This document shows, piece by piece, positions 5,315 through 5,964 of a stretch of DNA of 5,964 nt. The notes below the pieces were generated by a model that worked only from the letters and a program-made list of their open reading frames with translations, was not told the origin of the DNA and did not search any database. The translations under genes and the position numbers were made by a program. The first letter of the stretch is position 1; the number at the start of each line of letters is the position of its first letter. This DNA comes from JBDNBY01 sp039767595 (GTDB lineage: Bacteria > Pseudomonadota > Alphaproteobacteria > Rhodobacterales > Rhodobacteraceae), in assembly GCA_039767595.1 (NCBI GenBank), contig JBDNBY010000024.1, positions 1 to 5,964 of the forward strand, read 5' to 3'.

Positions 5315-5964
5315 CCACAGCCTCCCGCATCCAGCGTTGCAAATGCATGACGGAATGCTCGGAATTCACCCCACTGGCAGGATCAACAACCAACGGCCCC
5401 GGCACATAGCCGCGCGATTTGAGGCCGCGCTGCACACTTTCCACAAGGTGGATATCTTCTTCAACAGTCGTCGCGCGATCTTGTTGGGCCATGCGCCGCA
5501 CGGTTTCGTTATCCTCGCCGCCAATGGAATACCACCCGCGCCATACGATGACATGATCGGCATCAATCGCCCGCCAATGATAAGTATTGAGCAAGTTTCC
5601 CGGATAGACTTGGAAACTGAACATTGGCCATAAAAACCAACTAGAATACTTATCATAGTTATCAAAGCCACTGTGAATATCATAGGTCATTTGCGACAGG
5701 TCATTACACTCTGTCGTATGGCGCAGGCACTGGCCTTGGGGCTGAATATCATAGGTTTCGGGCCGAACAACGCCCGTGGCAAAAGTCGGGTGGTTCAGCG
5801 TGCAGTGATAACACTCTGAATAGTTTTCAACCGATACTTTCCAATTACAGTTTTCAGGGATCTCAACCCATTCCAACGGCTTTAAATCTGCCCAATTGGG
5901 AACAAACGCCTCAAGTTCGTGGCGTGCGTTTGGGAACCAGTCATCCATCGGCTTGGCCTTGGGA
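5307..5964 (-). CDS. Rieske non-heme iron oxygenase alpha subunit, C-terminal catalytic part (CntA/GbcA-like), truncated by the window edge
   Basis: The frame stays open to the right edge (PKAKP precedes the first in-window Met at 5948), so the N-terminal Rieske [2Fe-2S] domain and true start lie outside. What is visible is the catalytic domain. NCNWKVSVENYSECYHCTLNH (33-53, counted from that Met) contains Glu45, His48 and His53, and EEDIHLVESVQRGLKSRGY (163-181) supplies Asp165, giving the 2-His-1-Asp iron site. In ordinary ring-hydroxylating oxygenases an Asp bridges to the neighbouring Rieske centre; here Glu45 takes its place, as in carnitine oxygenase CntA (Glu205, His208, His213 with the same spacing). 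The C-terminus (GPLVVDPASGVNSEHSVMHLQRWM) also resembles that group. It is the first visible gene of the operon, overlapping the dehydrogenase gene by 8 bases. An N-methylated substrate is inferred, not shown; a partner reductase is not in the window. Confidence 0.9.
   Translation of the reverse strand, partial: PKAKPMDDWFPNARHELEAFVPNWADLKPLEWVEIPENCNWKVSVENYSECYHCTLNHPTFATGVVRPETYDIQPQGQCLRHTTECNDLSQMTYDIHSGFDNYDKYSSWFLWPMFSFQVYPGNLLNTYHWRAIDADHVIVWRGWYSIGGEDNETVRRMAQQDRATTVEEDIHLVESVQRGLKSRGYVPGPLVVDPASGVNSEHSVMHLQRWMREAVDG

Noticed and set aside
3993..5350. Several plus-strand open frames opposite the aldehyde dehydrogenase
   Set aside because: All catalytic motifs of the dehydrogenase are on the minus strand; long opposite frames are expected in GC-rich coding DNA.
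1..5964. CRISPR array, tRNA or rRNA genes, insertion sequence ends, attachment sites
   Set aside because: No regularly spaced repeats, no tRNA-like cloverleaf, no transposase motif and no terminal inverted repeats with target duplication were seen.

Overview
The window looks like a piece of a marine alphaproteobacterial chromosome, most likely Rhodobacteraceae (Roseobacter group). This rests on protein style (an acyltransferase with an NHPTGIAD motif, an aldehyde dehydrogenase with a GGVETPFGG motif, a PcaC-like decarboxylase), moderate GC and tight gene packing. No species can be named from the sequence alone.

Layout from left to right. (1) Positions 9-878, minus strand: a PlsC/LPLAT-family acyltransferase. 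(2) Positions 879-1108: no annotated-size gene, but a minus-strand reading frame stays open from 1083 to a stop at 892 and has a protein-like translation. It ends 13 bases before the acyltransferase start, so it may be the 3' remnant of a former operon partner or a 34-residue small gene. (3) Position 1585 back to 1109: an HxlR-family winged-helix regulator with the family's N-terminal Cys. (4) A 149-base divergent control region holding a perfect 7+7 dyad (GTTTAGG-N6-CCTAAAC), a second palindrome (GGCGAT-C-ATCGCC) and candidate promoters in both directions. (5) Positions 1735-3348, plus strand: four small genes encoding a secreted beta-barrel-like protein of unknown function, a dimeric alpha/beta-barrel-like protein, a cupin and an NTF2/SnoaL-like protein. 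Most are small single-domain folds. The set is probably controlled by the divergent HxlR protein. (6) Positions 3349-3474: a convergent intergenic region with hairpins. (7) Positions 3475-5964, minus strand: a tight operon transcribed in the order Rieske oxygenase alpha subunit (C-terminal part only, cut by the window edge), aldehyde dehydrogenase, carboxymuconolactone decarboxylase (CMD)-family protein. The genes overlap by 8 bases and are then separated by 1 base.

The minus-strand operon looks catabolic. The oxygenase has the Glu-x2-His-x4-His arrangement known from the carnitine and glycine-betaine oxygenases, so an N-methylated substrate whose cleavage yields an aldehyde for the adjacent dehydrogenase is a reasonable inference; the true substrate is not shown. 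The HxlR-linked four-gene cluster is the least described part. HxlR proteins often sense electrophiles such as quinones and aldehydes, and cupin, NTF2-like and dimeric alpha/beta-barrel proteins often handle small organic molecules. A small-molecule modification or detoxification role is therefore possible but unproven.
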